A DNA stretch of 58,670 nucleotides from Planctomycetota bacterium (lineage in GTDB: Bacteria > Planctomycetota > Planctomycetia > Planctomycetales > Planctomycetaceae), in NCBI GenBank assembly GCA_016872645.1, contig VGZH01000032.1, positions 1 to 58,670 of the forward strand, given 5' to 3'. Below the pieces are notes generated by a model. That model was not told the origin of the DNA and ran no database searches. It saw nothing but the letters and a program-made list of their open reading frames with translations. This document shows positions 7,146-16,685 of this stretch, piece by piece. The position numbers and the translations under genes were made by a program. Every line of letters begins with the position of its first letter. Position 1 is the first letter of the stretch.

Positions 7146-9206
7146 ATGTCATTTACCAAATCGCAGCCGACACGTCTTCGCCGGCTCGGCAGTGCAGGAC
7201 GCCGACTCTTGCGACGTCTGACTTTTGGCTCAGTGCTGGGAACCTCCCTGTTGGGTTGCGCCACTAATCCAGAATTGAAATATCTCGGCGACGACAAAGA
7301 GTTGGATTACTACAAGGCAACCGCCACTTCCATCGACTACCCGGCGATCGATACGCAAACCTCCCCGGAAGCCGCCTACGCCAAACGACCGCGCACAGTG
7401 CTTGATCGCGAGAAGGAAGAGGTTTGGGAAATCTCGCTCAGCCAAGCGATTCAATTGGCGATCCAGAACAACAGCATCATCCGTTCGCGAACCGCCGTCG
7501 GCGCACCATCGACCATTCTGACAGCCGGCGAACGGGCTCCATCCACCTACGATCCTGCCATTCAAGAGACCGGCGTCTTGTTCGGCGGGCGAGGAATCTC
7601 CGGAGCACTGCAGGCTTTCGACGCGACCTTTGAAACGACGATGACCTTTGGAAAGTCCAAGCTTCCTCAAAACTTAGACCCTAGTCCCGTCCAACAAGAC
7701 ACCGACACCGGACTTCTTGAATCCCGATTGTCCAAGACATTCGCCTACGGTGGTTTAGTGGCCTTGAACCACACAATGAATTACTCGAACGCCAACCCGG
7801 CGACTGGCTTGGCGTTTCCATCCGCTTATTCAGGCTTTGTCCGAGCGGAATACCGTCAACCGTTGTGGGCTGGTGCTGGAACCGAGTTCACGCGCATCGC
7901 GGGGCCGATCTCACAAAGTTTTGGCGGATTGAGCGGCGTCAACCAAGGTGTCGTGATTGCGCGGATCAACCAAGACATCACACTTGCGGACTTCGAAGCT
8001 CGCGTCTTGCAGATGCTCAAGGACGTCGAGGACTTGTACTGGGAGCTTTATCTTCGATATCGCGAATACGACACGGCGGTGACGAATCGGAACAGCGCCT
8101 TGCAGTCTTGGCGTGAGGCTCATCGCATCCTCGAGGCGGGAGGCAAGCCGGGCTTCAAGCCGTCTGACGAGGCTCAGGCCCGCGACTTTTATTTCCAGAG
8201 CCGCTCCCTGGCTGAGACGGCGCTGTCAGACATTTACTCTGCCGAAATTGCTTTAAGACGGATTGTCGGTCTGTCGGTCAATGACGGACGGATGATGCGT
8301 CCCAGCGATGAACCGACAACGGCCGCATTTCACCCAAGCTGGGAGACGTCGCTGACAGAAGCTCTGACGCAACGCGTTGAATTGCGAATGCAGAAGTGGA
8401 GTATCAAAAGTCTCGAATTGCAGTTGTGTGCGGCGGAGAGCCTGACAAATCCACGACTCGATTTCGTTTCAGACGTTCAGGCCAATGGACTCGGCGATGG
8501 CCTGCTCGGGAGTTACAACTCACCGAATCAGTTCAGCACCGTCTACGGTTCGATGGCAACTGGCAATTTCCCCGGCTGGAATTTGGGCTTTGTCTTCCAA
8601 ATGCCGCTCGGCTTCCGAGCCGCACACGCCCAGGTTCGCAATATCGAGTTACGACTGGCGAAGGCACGCGATCAACTTCAAGCCCAGGAGATCGACATCA
8701 GCCACGAAGTCGCTCAGGACTTCCAGAACATCGCAGTGCAGTACACGACGGCACAAACGAACTTCAATCGGTTCCGCGCCGCTCAACAGCGCGTGCAACT
8801 CTTCCGAGCGGAAGTGGAGGCCGGAACCAAGACCTTCGACGTGCTCCTGCGAGCACTCGGCAGTCAGGCCGAAGCCGAAGTCGCGTACTTCCGCAGCTTG
8901 ACCGAGTACAACAAAGCCATCGTCGCGCTGCACTATCACAAAGGGACGTTGCTGCCCTACGACGATGTCTGGCTCGCCGAGAGCGACTGGACTCCGGAGG
9001 CATACCGCGATTCGTTGCGTCATGCATGGGCACGTACTCACGCCCACGACGCTCCACAACTCGACACCGAACCGGCGGAATTTGTCGCTCAACCGGACTG
9101 GCACGCCCAGGAATCTGCGGCTCCAAATGGCACGCCGCCGGAGCCTGCCGTGCCGTACGAAACCGAAGTCGAGTTACCACCGCGACCAGCCCCTGCCGCC
9201 AAGTAG
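7146..9206 (+). CDS. TolC-family outer-membrane efflux lipoprotein
   Basis: The ATG at 7146 gives a 686-residue protein with an Arg-rich start and a lipobox (SLLGC, Cys 38), so it is probably lipid-anchored. The longer frame from 6930 is rejected because the upstream 72 residues are Arg/Ser-rich and precede the signal. After ISLSQAIQLAIQNN, a typical first TolC helix, come two long helical halves with coiled-coil character (ARVLQMLKDVEDLYWELYLRYREYD; YTTAQTNFNRFRAAQQRVQLFRAEVEAGTKTFDVLLRA). This matches the duplicated outer-membrane-factor fold that forms trimeric efflux channels. The tail is Pro/Glu-rich. No RND pump or membrane-fusion gene adjoins it, so its partner is encoded elsewhere. 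Confidence 0.85.
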   Translation: MSFTKSQPTRLRRLGSAGRRLLRRLTFGSVLGTSLLGCATNPELKYLGDDKELDYYKATATSIDYPAIDTQTSPEAAYAKRPRTVLDREKEEVWEISLSQAIQLAIQNNSIIRSRTAVGAPSTILTAGERAPSTYDPAIQETGVLFGGRGISGALQAFDATFETTMTFGKSKLPQNLDPSPVQQDTDTGLLESRLSKTFAYGGLVALNHTMNYSNANPATGLAFPSAYSGFVRAEYRQPLWAGAGTEFTRIAGPISQSFGGLSGVNQGVVIARINQDITLADFEARVLQMLKDVEDLYWELYLRYREYDTAVTNRNSALQSWREAHRILEAGGKPGFKPSDEAQARDFYFQSRSLAETALSDIYSAEIALRRIVGLSVNDGRMMRPSDEPTTAAFHPSWETSLTEALTQRVELRMQKWSIKSLELQLCAAESLTNPRLDFVSDVQANGLGDGLLGSYNSPNQFSTVYGSMATGNFPGWNLGFVFQMPLGFRAAHAQVRNIELRLAKARDQLQAQEIDISHEVAQDFQNIAVQYTTAQTNFNRFRAAQQRVQLFRAEVEAGTKTFDVLLRALGSQAEAEVAYFRSLTEYNKAIVALHYHKGTLLPYDDVWLAESDWTPEAYRDSLRHAWARTHAHDAPQLDTEPAEFVAQPDWHAQESAAPNGTPPEPAVPYETEVELPPRPAPAAK

Positions 9207-9213
9207 CTCAGGC

Positions 9214-9265
9214 CCTTGTGGCCCGGGTGGTTCGCGGCGATGCAAGCATCAACCGACCCACAAGG
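9214..9265. repeat. Possible degenerate inverted repeat after the tolC-like gene
   Basis: CCTTGTGG at 9214-9221 is mirrored by CCACAAGG at 9258-9265. The interior is mostly unpaired. It sits between convergent genes and may be a weak terminator or a decayed interspersed palindrome. Confidence 0.3.
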
Positions 9266-9303
9266 TGTCGGGCGACAGTGCGAGAGGCGTCGGCCACGTC
9301 GCA

Positions 9304-10755
9304 TCACGCCAGAATTTCGCGGACCACTCGACACTCGCGTTTGGCAGTTAGTGTTTGCTCTTGCCCGTTGTGGATGTAGGCCAGCTTGGAATGATCCAGA
9401 CCGAACTGATGCAGCAGCGTGGCTTGGAAGTCATTCGCGGTGACGATGTCCTTGACCGCGCGATGTCCGAACTCATCGGTTTCGCCGAAGGTCATTCCAG
9501 GCTTGATCCCTCCGCCAGCAAGCCACGTCGAAAACCCTTGGCCGTTGTGATCTCGGCCGCAGGTCGCGGGATCCCCTTCGGTCACCGGTAGTCGACCAAT
9601 CTCGCCCCCCCAGTGCACGATCGTGCTGTCGAGTAATCCGCGGCGTTTCAGATCGGTGACCAGTGCGGCGGCCGGTTGATCGGTCTGTTTGCAGACCGCT
9701 GGCAGAGCCGTGCGGATGTTGGTGTGGTTGTCCCACGGTTGCCCTGCGAGGAATAACTGAACAAAGCGAACACCGCGTTCCACCAACCGTCGAGCGATCA
9801 GGCAGCGCGTGCCGTACTCGCGCGTTTCGTTCTTGTCCAAGCCGTAGAGTTTCTGCGTCTCTTCGGTCTCCTGCGACAGGTCGAGTGCTTCCTTCGCCGC
9901 TGTCTGCATGCGCGCAGCCAACTCGTACGACTGAATGCGTGCTTCGAGATCAGCCTCGCCGGGATGCAGTTCGAGGTGTCGGCGATTTAAGACTCGCAGC
10001 AGGTCGAGATTCTGAGCCTGCAATGACCCCTTCAAATGCGGCGGCGGGTCGAGGTTGAGAATCCGAGGCTCCTGAGCACGCAGTACCGTTCCTTGAAAGA
10101 GCGGCGGCATAAATCCATTCGACCAGTTCAGCACACCGTCGACCGGATGCCCACCGGGATCGCTGAGCACCATGTACGCCGGCAGACTTTGGCTCTCGCT
10201 GCCCAGCGCGTACGTCAGCCATGCTCCCAGCGTCGGCCGACCGGTCACGGCCGGGATGCCCGCCTGCCAGTAGCGAATCGAAACTTCATGCCCATTGTGC
10301 CCGGAGTGCATCGAGCGAATCACGCACAAATCGTCGACGACCTGAGCGGTGTGCGGCAACAACTCAGAAACCTCGGTCCCGCAGTCACCGTGCTTCACGA
10401 ACTGAAACGGCGAGCCGAGCAGCTTCTTGCTGGCTCGATTGACGAAGCTATAGACGACCTCGCCGGGATAATCGGTCCCGTTGAATTTCGTCAGCTCCGG
10501 CTTCGGATCGAGCAAATCCATGTGCGCCGGTCCGCCGTGCATGAACAGCGAGATCATCGCCCGGGCCTTCGCTTCACCCGACGCCTGCTTCGGCTTTAAG
10601 TCGAAGGACTGCGGCTTGAGCTTCACTGTCGGCGGGACGGCCAGCAAATTCTCCTGGTTCAGCAACCAAGCCAGCGCAACGCCGCCGATGCCAAGCGTCC
10701 CGTTCGCGAGCAGTTCGCGTCGTGTCGGTCGGAGTCTGCCAAAGTTGTCGGGCAT
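9304..10755 (-). CDS. DUF1501 family protein with Tat-type signal (copy 1)
   Basis: The ATG at 10755 follows GAGGA by eight bases and gives 483 residues. The N-terminus (TRRELLANGTLGIGGVALAWLL) is a twin-arginine-like signal. The body has DUF1501 landmarks: MISLFMHGGPAHMDLLDPKPEL, VIRSMHSGHNGHEVSIRYW, YGTRCLIARRLVERGVRFVQLF, and a C-terminal WGGEIGRLPVTEG-(x)-GRDHNGQGFSTWLAGGG block. DUF1501 is related to the alkaline-phosphatase/sulfatase superfamily, but no catalytic activity is established. It lies 10 bases after the DUF1553 gene on the same strand, so the two form an operon, the usual planctomycete pairing. The likely location is periplasmic or cell-surface. Confidence 0.9.
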   Translation of the reverse strand: MPDNFGRLRPTRRELLANGTLGIGGVALAWLLNQENLLAVPPTVKLKPQSFDLKPKQASGEAKARAMISLFMHGGPAHMDLLDPKPELTKFNGTDYPGEVVYSFVNRASKKLLGSPFQFVKHGDCGTEVSELLPHTAQVVDDLCVIRSMHSGHNGHEVSIRYWQAGIPAVTGRPTLGAWLTYALGSESQSLPAYMVLSDPGGHPVDGVLNWSNGFMPPLFQGTVLRAQEPRILNLDPPPHLKGSLQAQNLDLLRVLNRRHLELHPGEADLEARIQSYELAARMQTAAKEALDLSQETEETQKLYGLDKNETREYGTRCLIARRLVERGVRFVQLFLAGQPWDNHTNIRTALPAVCKQTDQPAAALVTDLKRRGLLDSTIVHWGGEIGRLPVTEGDPATCGRDHNGQGFSTWLAGGGIKPGMTFGETDEFGHRAVKDIVTANDFQATLLHQFGLDHSKLAYIHNGQEQTLTAKRECRVVREILA

Positions 10756-10765
10756 CGTTGATTCC

Positions 10766-13700
10766 TCAATCGACGTACAAGAATTCATTCGAAGTGAGCA
10801 GAGCCTGACACAGGTCGGTCAGAGCCTGCAATTCGGGATCGGTTCCCGAAGATATTTCGGTCAAGGTCGCGAATTGCTGCCGGAAGAATCCGCACACGGC
10901 GGCGAATTCGGACGGAGTGATCGGGCGGTGATACGCGATCTGCCATACGGCGGCGATTTGATTCGTCAGTGGCGGAGCGGGCTGACCAGGGAATCCCTTG
11001 TCAGCAGCCCACGCGACCTCTTTGCCGTCAGTCCCTTTCAGCTTGATCGTGATCGACCACGCGAACGAATCGGAAGTGACTGACTCGCGGCAGTCAGTGA
11101 TGAAGTCGAGCGTGTCACCCGCCTGCACTTCGATCGCGGCGACGTTGGCATCGACCGTTTTATGCTCGGCGATCCATTCGGCGGCGAGTCCACTGCGGCT
11201 GGAGACGACTCGGCTGCGGACACCATCGCCGTTTTCACTCGGATGATGCAGGCTGCCGGAAATCGAAACGGTGCCGCCGATCGGAGCGGTCCAGCGACGA
11301 ATCGGCGAGTGCTGTTGATCGTTGCCCGTGTGGCCACCAGCCGCATTCAGGAATGAGTAACCAATCGCGGGATCAGGCACGACCGGACCACCTTGCCATT
11401 GCGAGCCGGTCCAGTGCGGAAATTTGGCGAACGACTTCGTCCGTTTCGTTGAGTCATCAAATTCACCGTAGCCGATCTGCCAGAGATCGCTCGGACGCGG
11501 TGGCAGCAGGCTGCGGTCGAGTTCACCAGCACGACGCGCCAGCGGATGATCTGATGTCGGCGGCGTTTCCAACCCCTCGTTGGCGTGTCGGGCGAGTTCG
11601 GCGTCCCGCCATGTCGCCGCTTCCTGTCGAACTCGCGCGGCTAGCGAGCCGGCTTGCTTCAACGCGAACTCGCTGTTCATCAGCATCAGCGATTGAGTCG
11701 CGACGGTCGATGCCGGACGCTTGTCGCAGTTGCATTCCATGACTGGTGCGTCAAACGCTCGCATCAGCGTTTCCGGTTTGCTGCGCTTCTGTTGCACGTA
11801 AATGCTGCGGCGCGACATGTCGTTCACGATGACCTGCCCGACGAAATCCTCGGCAACGGAAATCGATTTTCCGAACATCGCATTGGACAACGAGCCACTC
11901 GCCGCAAGGACTCGATCGCGCATCACCTCGGCCTCCAGTCGCCGCACGCTCATCCGGCCGAGCAACAAGTTACTTGGATCAACCGCATCGAGTTCCGGTC
12001 GCCGAGCCGCCGATTGCCGGTAGACCGTCGAGGTCATCAGCAGACGATGCAGACGCTTGAAGGAGAGCTGCGAGGGAGCCGCGGAATTGCCTTCACTCTC
12101 AACTCTCGTCTCTCGTCTCTCGATCATTTCCGACGCCAGCCAATCCAGCAACTCCGGATGCGTTGGCCGTTCGCCGAGTTGCCCGAAATCGCCGGGGGTG
12201 CCGACGAGACCACGACCGAAGTGATGCATCCAAAGTCGATTAGCCAGCGCTCGTGGCAACAACGGATCGCGGCCGCTGACGAGATGCTTCGCAAACGCCA
12301 AGCGGCGGCCGGTCGAGTTGATTGCCGGGTCGTTGACCGGAAATTCGATGAGCTGACCGGGCGGGGTGGCGATCTCCAACATCGCGGCCTTCACGATATC
12401 CTTCGGCTGACGATGATCCCCACGATGAAACAGGTGCGTCGGCGGCGGTTCGCCATCTTCCTCGGCGAGGCAGTGCAAAAACTCTTCGACCGGCTTTTTG
12501 GCTCGCATCTCGGCCATGCGCGCGTCGAAGCCTTTCAACTCATCGGCCTCTTTCGGCAAGTACTGGTACAGCACGCCGGGGGAGATGTTGACACTGGGCC
12601 GCTCCTTCAGAAGCTGCTGTTGCTCCGGCGTCCGCTTGTCGGCGGCCGTGTTGTAGGCGTCGCGCAATTTACCGCGCAGTTCTTCGGGATGCTTGGCGAG
12701 TTCTAATTCGAGAGCCTTCGCCATGTATTCGGTTTGTTTGGTGTCCTTCTGGGCAGCGACCTTCGCGACGTCGGCTTCGATCGCGGCCGACGCCGTCCGA
12801 TCGGCATCCGTGTACAGCGTCTTCAGCCGACCCTGCCAGCGTTTCCAATTCAGAGACGGCTCGAAGATCGCCCGCAACCGGTAGTAGTCAACTTGAGAGA
12901 TCGGGTCGTAGCGATGGTCGTGACACTGAGCACATCCCACCGTCAGGCCCAGTAGCGACGAACTGACCATCTTCAATGTTTCTGCCACCACCGCGTTCTT
13001 CGCCAAATCTTGATCGACGGAACCATCGCTGGTGCCATCGGAGACCATGCGGAGGAAACCGGTCGCCGTCAGCCGGTCAATTTCGGAGGGCGACAGATTC
13101 GCGAACTTGCCGTTGAGAAATTCGTCGCCGGCCAATTGCTCGACGATGAATTCGTCGATCGGTTTGTCGTCGTTGAGCGCGCGAATAACCCAATCCCGAT
13201 ACTTATAGGCCCATGGCCGATCAACGTCCGCGTTCGAGTAGCCATCCGAGTCGGCGTAGCCCGCTGCGTCCAACCAGTGCCGTCCCCACCGTTCGCCATA
13301 GTGCGGCGATGCAAGTAACCGGTCGATCACGCGCTCGTAGGCGTCGGGTTCGTTGTCGTTGACGAAGTCCTCCACTTCGTTGTGTGAAGGCGGCAAACCG
13401 AGCAGATCGAAATACGCTCGCTTAAGCAACGTCCCCTTCTCTGCTTCCCGTCCGAACGAGAGATCACGTTCCTGCAGCTTCGCGAGAACAAAGACATCAA
13501 CCGAGCTTCTCGCTTCGAGCTTCGGATTTTTCCATTGCGGCACTGCTGGTCGGATTACCGGTCGGAATGCCCAGAAAGAACGTTCCTCTTCAGTGATTCC
13601 CAGTCCTTTACCGATCTCGGTTGGCTCGGCGCGAGTCGTCTTCGCACCGGCCGCAATCCACTTTTCAAGCAACTCGACTTCGCGCGCTGAGACCTTTGTC

Positions 13701-13993
13701 TGCCCCGGAGGCATTTCACCCGACTTGATTCGCCGCAGAAACAAACTCGCGTCCGGCTTGCCCGGTTCAATCGCAGTGCCCGACTCGCCCCCTTTGATCA
13801 TCAACCGTACCAGTCGCAAATCGAGCTTACCTTTCAGTTCTTCTTCCGCGCCGTGGCAGTCAAAACAGTGCGCCTTCAAGATCGGCCGCACATGAGTTTC
13901 GAATGTCAATTCCTGGCTGCGGCTCGGCTGGCCTGCGAGCAACATCGCGGCAATCACGAGACTCAAGTGACGCACGGAGCGCAAAACACACAT
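10766..13993 (-). CDS. Planctomycete cytochrome c / DUF1549 / DUF1553 protein (copy 1)
   Basis: This 1075-residue secreted protein starts with a signal peptide (VRHLSLVIAAMLLAGQPSRSQ). A PSCyt1 domain with one haem-binding motif CFDCH at about residues 43-47 follows. Next is DUF1549 (YFDLLGLPPSHNEVEDF, then HYGERWGRHWLDAAGYADSDGY) and DUF1553 (FAKHLVSGRDPLLPRALANRLWMHHFGRGLVGTPGDFG). A second conserved CAQCHDH motif sits near residue 355. An extra beta-rich segment (WTGSQWQGGPVVPDP, then GGTVSISGSLHHPSENGDGVRS) of about 200 residues is embedded near the C-terminus before the final YHRPITPSEF helix; it looks like a carbohydrate-binding or lectin-like module. The function of this abundant family is unknown; a link to sulfated-polysaccharide use has been suggested. 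It is the first gene of an operon with DUF1501. Confidence 0.92.
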   Translation of the reverse strand: MCVLRSVRHLSLVIAAMLLAGQPSRSQELTFETHVRPILKAHCFDCHGAEEELKGKLDLRLVRLMIKGGESGTAIEPGKPDASLFLRRIKSGEMPPGQTKVSAREVELLEKWIAAGAKTTRAEPTEIGKGLGITEEERSFWAFRPVIRPAVPQWKNPKLEARSSVDVFVLAKLQERDLSFGREAEKGTLLKRAYFDLLGLPPSHNEVEDFVNDNEPDAYERVIDRLLASPHYGERWGRHWLDAAGYADSDGYSNADVDRPWAYKYRDWVIRALNDDKPIDEFIVEQLAGDEFLNGKFANLSPSEIDRLTATGFLRMVSDGTSDGSVDQDLAKNAVVAETLKMVSSSLLGLTVGCAQCHDHRYDPISQVDYYRLRAIFEPSLNWKRWQGRLKTLYTDADRTASAAIEADVAKVAAQKDTKQTEYMAKALELELAKHPEELRGKLRDAYNTAADKRTPEQQQLLKERPSVNISPGVLYQYLPKEADELKGFDARMAEMRAKKPVEEFLHCLAEEDGEPPPTHLFHRGDHRQPKDIVKAAMLEIATPPGQLIEFPVNDPAINSTGRRLAFAKHLVSGRDPLLPRALANRLWMHHFGRGLVGTPGDFGQLGERPTHPELLDWLASEMIERRETRVESEGNSAAPSQLSFKRLHRLLMTSTVYRQSAARRPELDAVDPSNLLLGRMSVRRLEAEVMRDRVLAASGSLSNAMFGKSISVAEDFVGQVIVNDMSRRSIYVQQKRSKPETLMRAFDAPVMECNCDKRPASTVATQSLMLMNSEFALKQAGSLAARVRQEAATWRDAELARHANEGLETPPTSDHPLARRAGELDRSLLPPRPSDLWQIGYGEFDDSTKRTKSFAKFPHWTGSQWQGGPVVPDPAIGYSFLNAAGGHTGNDQQHSPIRRWTAPIGGTVSISGSLHHPSENGDGVRSRVVSSRSGLAAEWIAEHKTVDANVAAIEVQAGDTLDFITDCRESVTSDSFAWSITIKLKGTDGKEVAWAADKGFPGQPAPPLTNQIAAVWQIAYHRPITPSEFAAVCGFFRQQFATLTEISSGTDPELQALTDLCQALLTSNEFLYVD

Positions 13994-14119
13994 GAGGGCA
14001 ACCTTGAACGGCGGTTAGGTGGGAGCCGAAGAATCGGCCAGTGGGCGGGGGACATCCTGAAACGTCGCGAACATTCTGCACGAGTCAGGCTTCTAGCTCA
14101 ACCGTGAATTGTCGAGCCA

Positions 14120-14908
14120 TCAACTCGGAATGGGCCACGCCATTCCCGCCGAGAACCCCCCATCGACCCGCACAACTTGGCCGGTCATAAACGCGGACGC
14201 CTCAGAAGCCAAGAAGACGGCAGCACCGACCATGTCTTCAACCTCGCCCAGCCGGCCAAGCGGTGCGTTGGCTTTGCCCCACTCAAGCATCGTCGGATCG
14301 GACCACAGCTTGCGAGTCAGATCAGTCAAGATGAAGCCCGGCGCGAGCGCGTTGACTCGCACGCCGCGCGGCCCCCATTCGGTCGCAAGTCCGCGCGACA
14401 TCGCCGAGATGCCGAACTTCGTCATCGCGTACGGCGTCACGTTTTTCAGCGGCGAAAAAGTGTTCAGCGAGTCGATGTGAATTTGCGAACCAGATTTTTG
14501 CTCGAGCATCACCTTGCCAACTTCAACCGCCATCCAGAAGGCACCGCGCAAGTTGATGTCGATGATGAAGTCGAACTCTTCTTCAGTGTAAGTCTCGGCG
14601 GGCTTGCGCTTGTTGACTCCAGCGACATTCAGTAGCACGTCGATGCGGCCGAACTGATCGGTGACTTGCTTCACACAACACGCGATGTCGGTTTTCTTGG
14701 CGGCATCGCAGACAAGCGGTACCACCGGATTCGACGGCGAACCAATCTCGGCGGCAGTGGCTGCCAAGGTGCTGGCTTCACGACCGGTGATGATGACCTG
14801 GGCACCGCGCGCAGCGAAACCCGCTGCAAGTGCCTTGCCGATACCGCGACTCCCTCCGGAAACAAGCGTGATTTTGTCAGAGACAGAAAACAGCGGGTCG
14901 GTGGTCAC
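14120..14908 (-). CDS. Short-chain dehydrogenase/reductase (SDR)
   Basis: This is a classical SDR of 262 residues. The NAD(P)-binding motif GGSRGIGK is at about residues 18-25, NVAG is at about 95-98, and the catalytic residues are S147, Y160 and K164 (in YAMTK). The C-terminal VRVNALAPGFILTDLT and the final MTGQVVRVDGGFS are typical. The closest-looking relatives are gluconate 5-dehydrogenase and 2-deoxy-gluconate 3-dehydrogenase types, but the substrate cannot be fixed. There is no ATG near the start. A GTG at 14908 follows AAAGGA at good spacing and is chosen over another GTG at 14944 that has no ribosome site. It lies 28 bases downstream of the MscS gene end on the same strand. Confidence 0.88.
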   Translation of the reverse strand: MTTDPLFSVSDKITLVSGGSRGIGKALAAGFAARGAQVIITGREASTLAATAAEIGSPSNPVVPLVCDAAKKTDIACCVKQVTDQFGRIDVLLNVAGVNKRKPAETYTEEEFDFIIDINLRGAFWMAVEVGKVMLEQKSGSQIHIDSLNTFSPLKNVTPYAMTKFGISAMSRGLATEWGPRGVRVNALAPGFILTDLTRKLWSDPTMLEWGKANAPLGRLGEVEDMVGAAVFLASEASAFMTGQVVRVDGGFSAGMAWPIPS

Positions 14909-14972
14909 CGGGTGTCCTTTCGAGAGGGGCACGGCGCCAGCCACCGACGCCGCTCAGATCGCCGGTCGCAAA

Positions 14973-16634
14973 TCATTTTGGTGGCGTTGGAATACTTCGG
15001 ATCGTGTTGTAGGCGAAGTTAATATTTTCCGACTTCTGGATCGTTCGCAGGATCTGCGTGTTGAGTCGGTCCTGGATCGTCGGCCTGCGGCGCGGGTGAA
15101 CCAGAAAACGAAGTGTCAGATCGATCCCGTTGGCAGCCGCCCAAGTGCGGACGACCGGATCGGTCGAATCGGCTTGAATCGACAACTCCGACGACATCTT
15201 TTGAATTTGGGTAAACGCGATCGCAGCGGTCTGTTTGATCTCTGGCTCCTCGAGCGCGATGTTTTGCAGCAGATCGCGAGCCTTTTCCCAATCGCTTTCG
15301 TAGGTCACGGTGTAGACCATTGAGCACCAAACATACGGAAACCCGCGCGTGTAATTGACCAGCGGCTGCTTGAAAACTTGATTGTTCATCAGCACGACAA
15401 GTCCGCCGGTCAAACTACCGCTGATCGTGGCGGTGTCAGCCAGCGGAGCACACTGCAGGAGCGTCGTGTGCGTAAAGGTGATGTCCACGACCTCTCCTTG
15501 ATAATTGCCGATCGCGACCCAGTCGCCGTTGCGATAGCCGCGCGATCCCTTGATGAAGAACCACGCAGCGAAGCTGGCGACCAATTCTTGCAGAGCGATC
15601 GCCAGTCCGGCGACCGACAGGCCGAGCAGTGTCAGCAGGTTCTGGTATTGGTCCGCGAAGACGAAGACCAGGCCGACGACGATCGCCAGCGCGGTCAGCA
15701 ACGACAGCACTTTGTTGAGGTAGTACCGTCGCTGCGGATCGCTGACTCGACGATTGACGACCACTCGCAGCACCAGCATCGTCAACAGGACGGCCGCAAA
15801 AATGATCATGAGCCGCAATATTTGCTGCCACCAGCGCCCCAGTTCCCGCTCCTCGTTCAGAGCTTGCGATTCCTTGGTCTTGGCGGTCGCCTCTGCCATC
15901 AGCATCTCTTCGCGAGTCGCGAGAATCTGGTCAGACAGTTTGCGGCTTTCATCCGTGATTTGTTGACGTTCGGACCAAAGGTTCTTTTTCAATTCCTCCG
16001 ACAAACCGCCCTGCATCGACAGCTTCTTCTGAACCTCATCGCTGTCCTTGCGGACCCGATTGAGTTGAGCTTGCAGCAGCCCGACTTCCTTCCGAAGCGA
16101 TGCGGCCATTTGTTTGGCGAGATCCGCCTCCTCACGGGCGTTTTTCGCCTGCGAGAGTCTCTTGAAGAAGGACTCCAACCAAACGGCCGAGTCTTTTTCT
16201 GAAGAGGTTTCGGCACTGCGTTGCCGCAGATCTTCCTCTTTCTGCACCAAATCGAACGCTTCCTGGGCCCGTTCCGCGAGTTGTTTGGCCGAGGCCGATT
16301 CCGCTTTGGCGTCGGCCAGTTCCTCAGTCGCTGATTTGACGGCAGCTTCCGCTTTCTCCTTGGCTTTTTCGTCATCCGCAGCAACCGCTTCGGCAAGTTG
16401 ACCCTTAGCCTCCTCCAACGACTTGGCCGCGGTCAATTCACTTTGCTCGGCCTCGTCACGTTCGACCAGCCTGCGTGCCAACTCGCGTTCCGCTTTGGTG
16501 AGCGGTGTCTCGGCCTTTGCCGGAGCAGATTCCGACTTCGCAGTGGCAGGCTCAGCGGAATCGCGCTCCTGCGCGGCAAATGCCGACACGGCGGTCAACC
16601 ACAAACAGAGTCCAACCAATGCTCGTCGCCACAT
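14973..16634 (-). CDS. MscS-type mechanosensitive channel with long coiled-coil N-terminal domain
   Basis: The 553-residue protein has a signal peptide (MWRRALVGLCLWLTAVSAFAA). A highly charged Ala/Glu/Lys coiled coil follows at about residues 40-265 (for example KAEAAVKSATEELADAK), probably periplasmic. Three membrane helices follow (LRLMIIFAAVLLTMLVL, LSLLTALAIVVGLVFVFA, LLTLLGLSVAGLAIALQELVASF). The last is the pore-lining TM3 of MscS, then GSRGYRNGDWVAIGNYQGEVVDITFTHTTL begins the beta domain. Such channels open on membrane tension to release solutes in osmotic shock; the coiled coil could gate or tether it. GGAG seven bases upstream supports the start. It is downstream of citrate synthase on the same strand. 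Confidence 0.88.
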   Translation of the reverse strand: MWRRALVGLCLWLTAVSAFAAQERDSAEPATAKSESAPAKAETPLTKAERELARRLVERDEAEQSELTAAKSLEEAKGQLAEAVAADDEKAKEKAEAAVKSATEELADAKAESASAKQLAERAQEAFDLVQKEEDLRQRSAETSSEKDSAVWLESFFKRLSQAKNAREEADLAKQMAASLRKEVGLLQAQLNRVRKDSDEVQKKLSMQGGLSEELKKNLWSERQQITDESRKLSDQILATREEMLMAEATAKTKESQALNEERELGRWWQQILRLMIIFAAVLLTMLVLRVVVNRRVSDPQRRYYLNKVLSLLTALAIVVGLVFVFADQYQNLLTLLGLSVAGLAIALQELVASFAAWFFIKGSRGYRNGDWVAIGNYQGEVVDITFTHTTLLQCAPLADTATISGSLTGGLVVLMNNQVFKQPLVNYTRGFPYVWCSMVYTVTYESDWEKARDLLQNIALEEPEIKQTAAIAFTQIQKMSSELSIQADSTDPVVRTWAAANGIDLTLRFLVHPRRRPTIQDRLNTQILRTIQKSENINFAYNTIRSIPTPPK

Positions 16635-16685
16635 CGAGATCTCCGTACTCTGACGTAGGCCGCCTGAATTCCTGCTACCCCACGA

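Noticed and set aside
11654-12706. 350-codon plus-strand frame opposite DUF1553 copy 1
   Set aside because: Antisense shadow; the minus-strand gene has clear cytochrome and DUF1553 motifs.
15378-16202. 274-codon plus-strand frame opposite the MscS gene
   Set aside because: Gln/Arg/Asp-rich antisense shadow of the Ala/Glu/Lys coiled-coil coding region.
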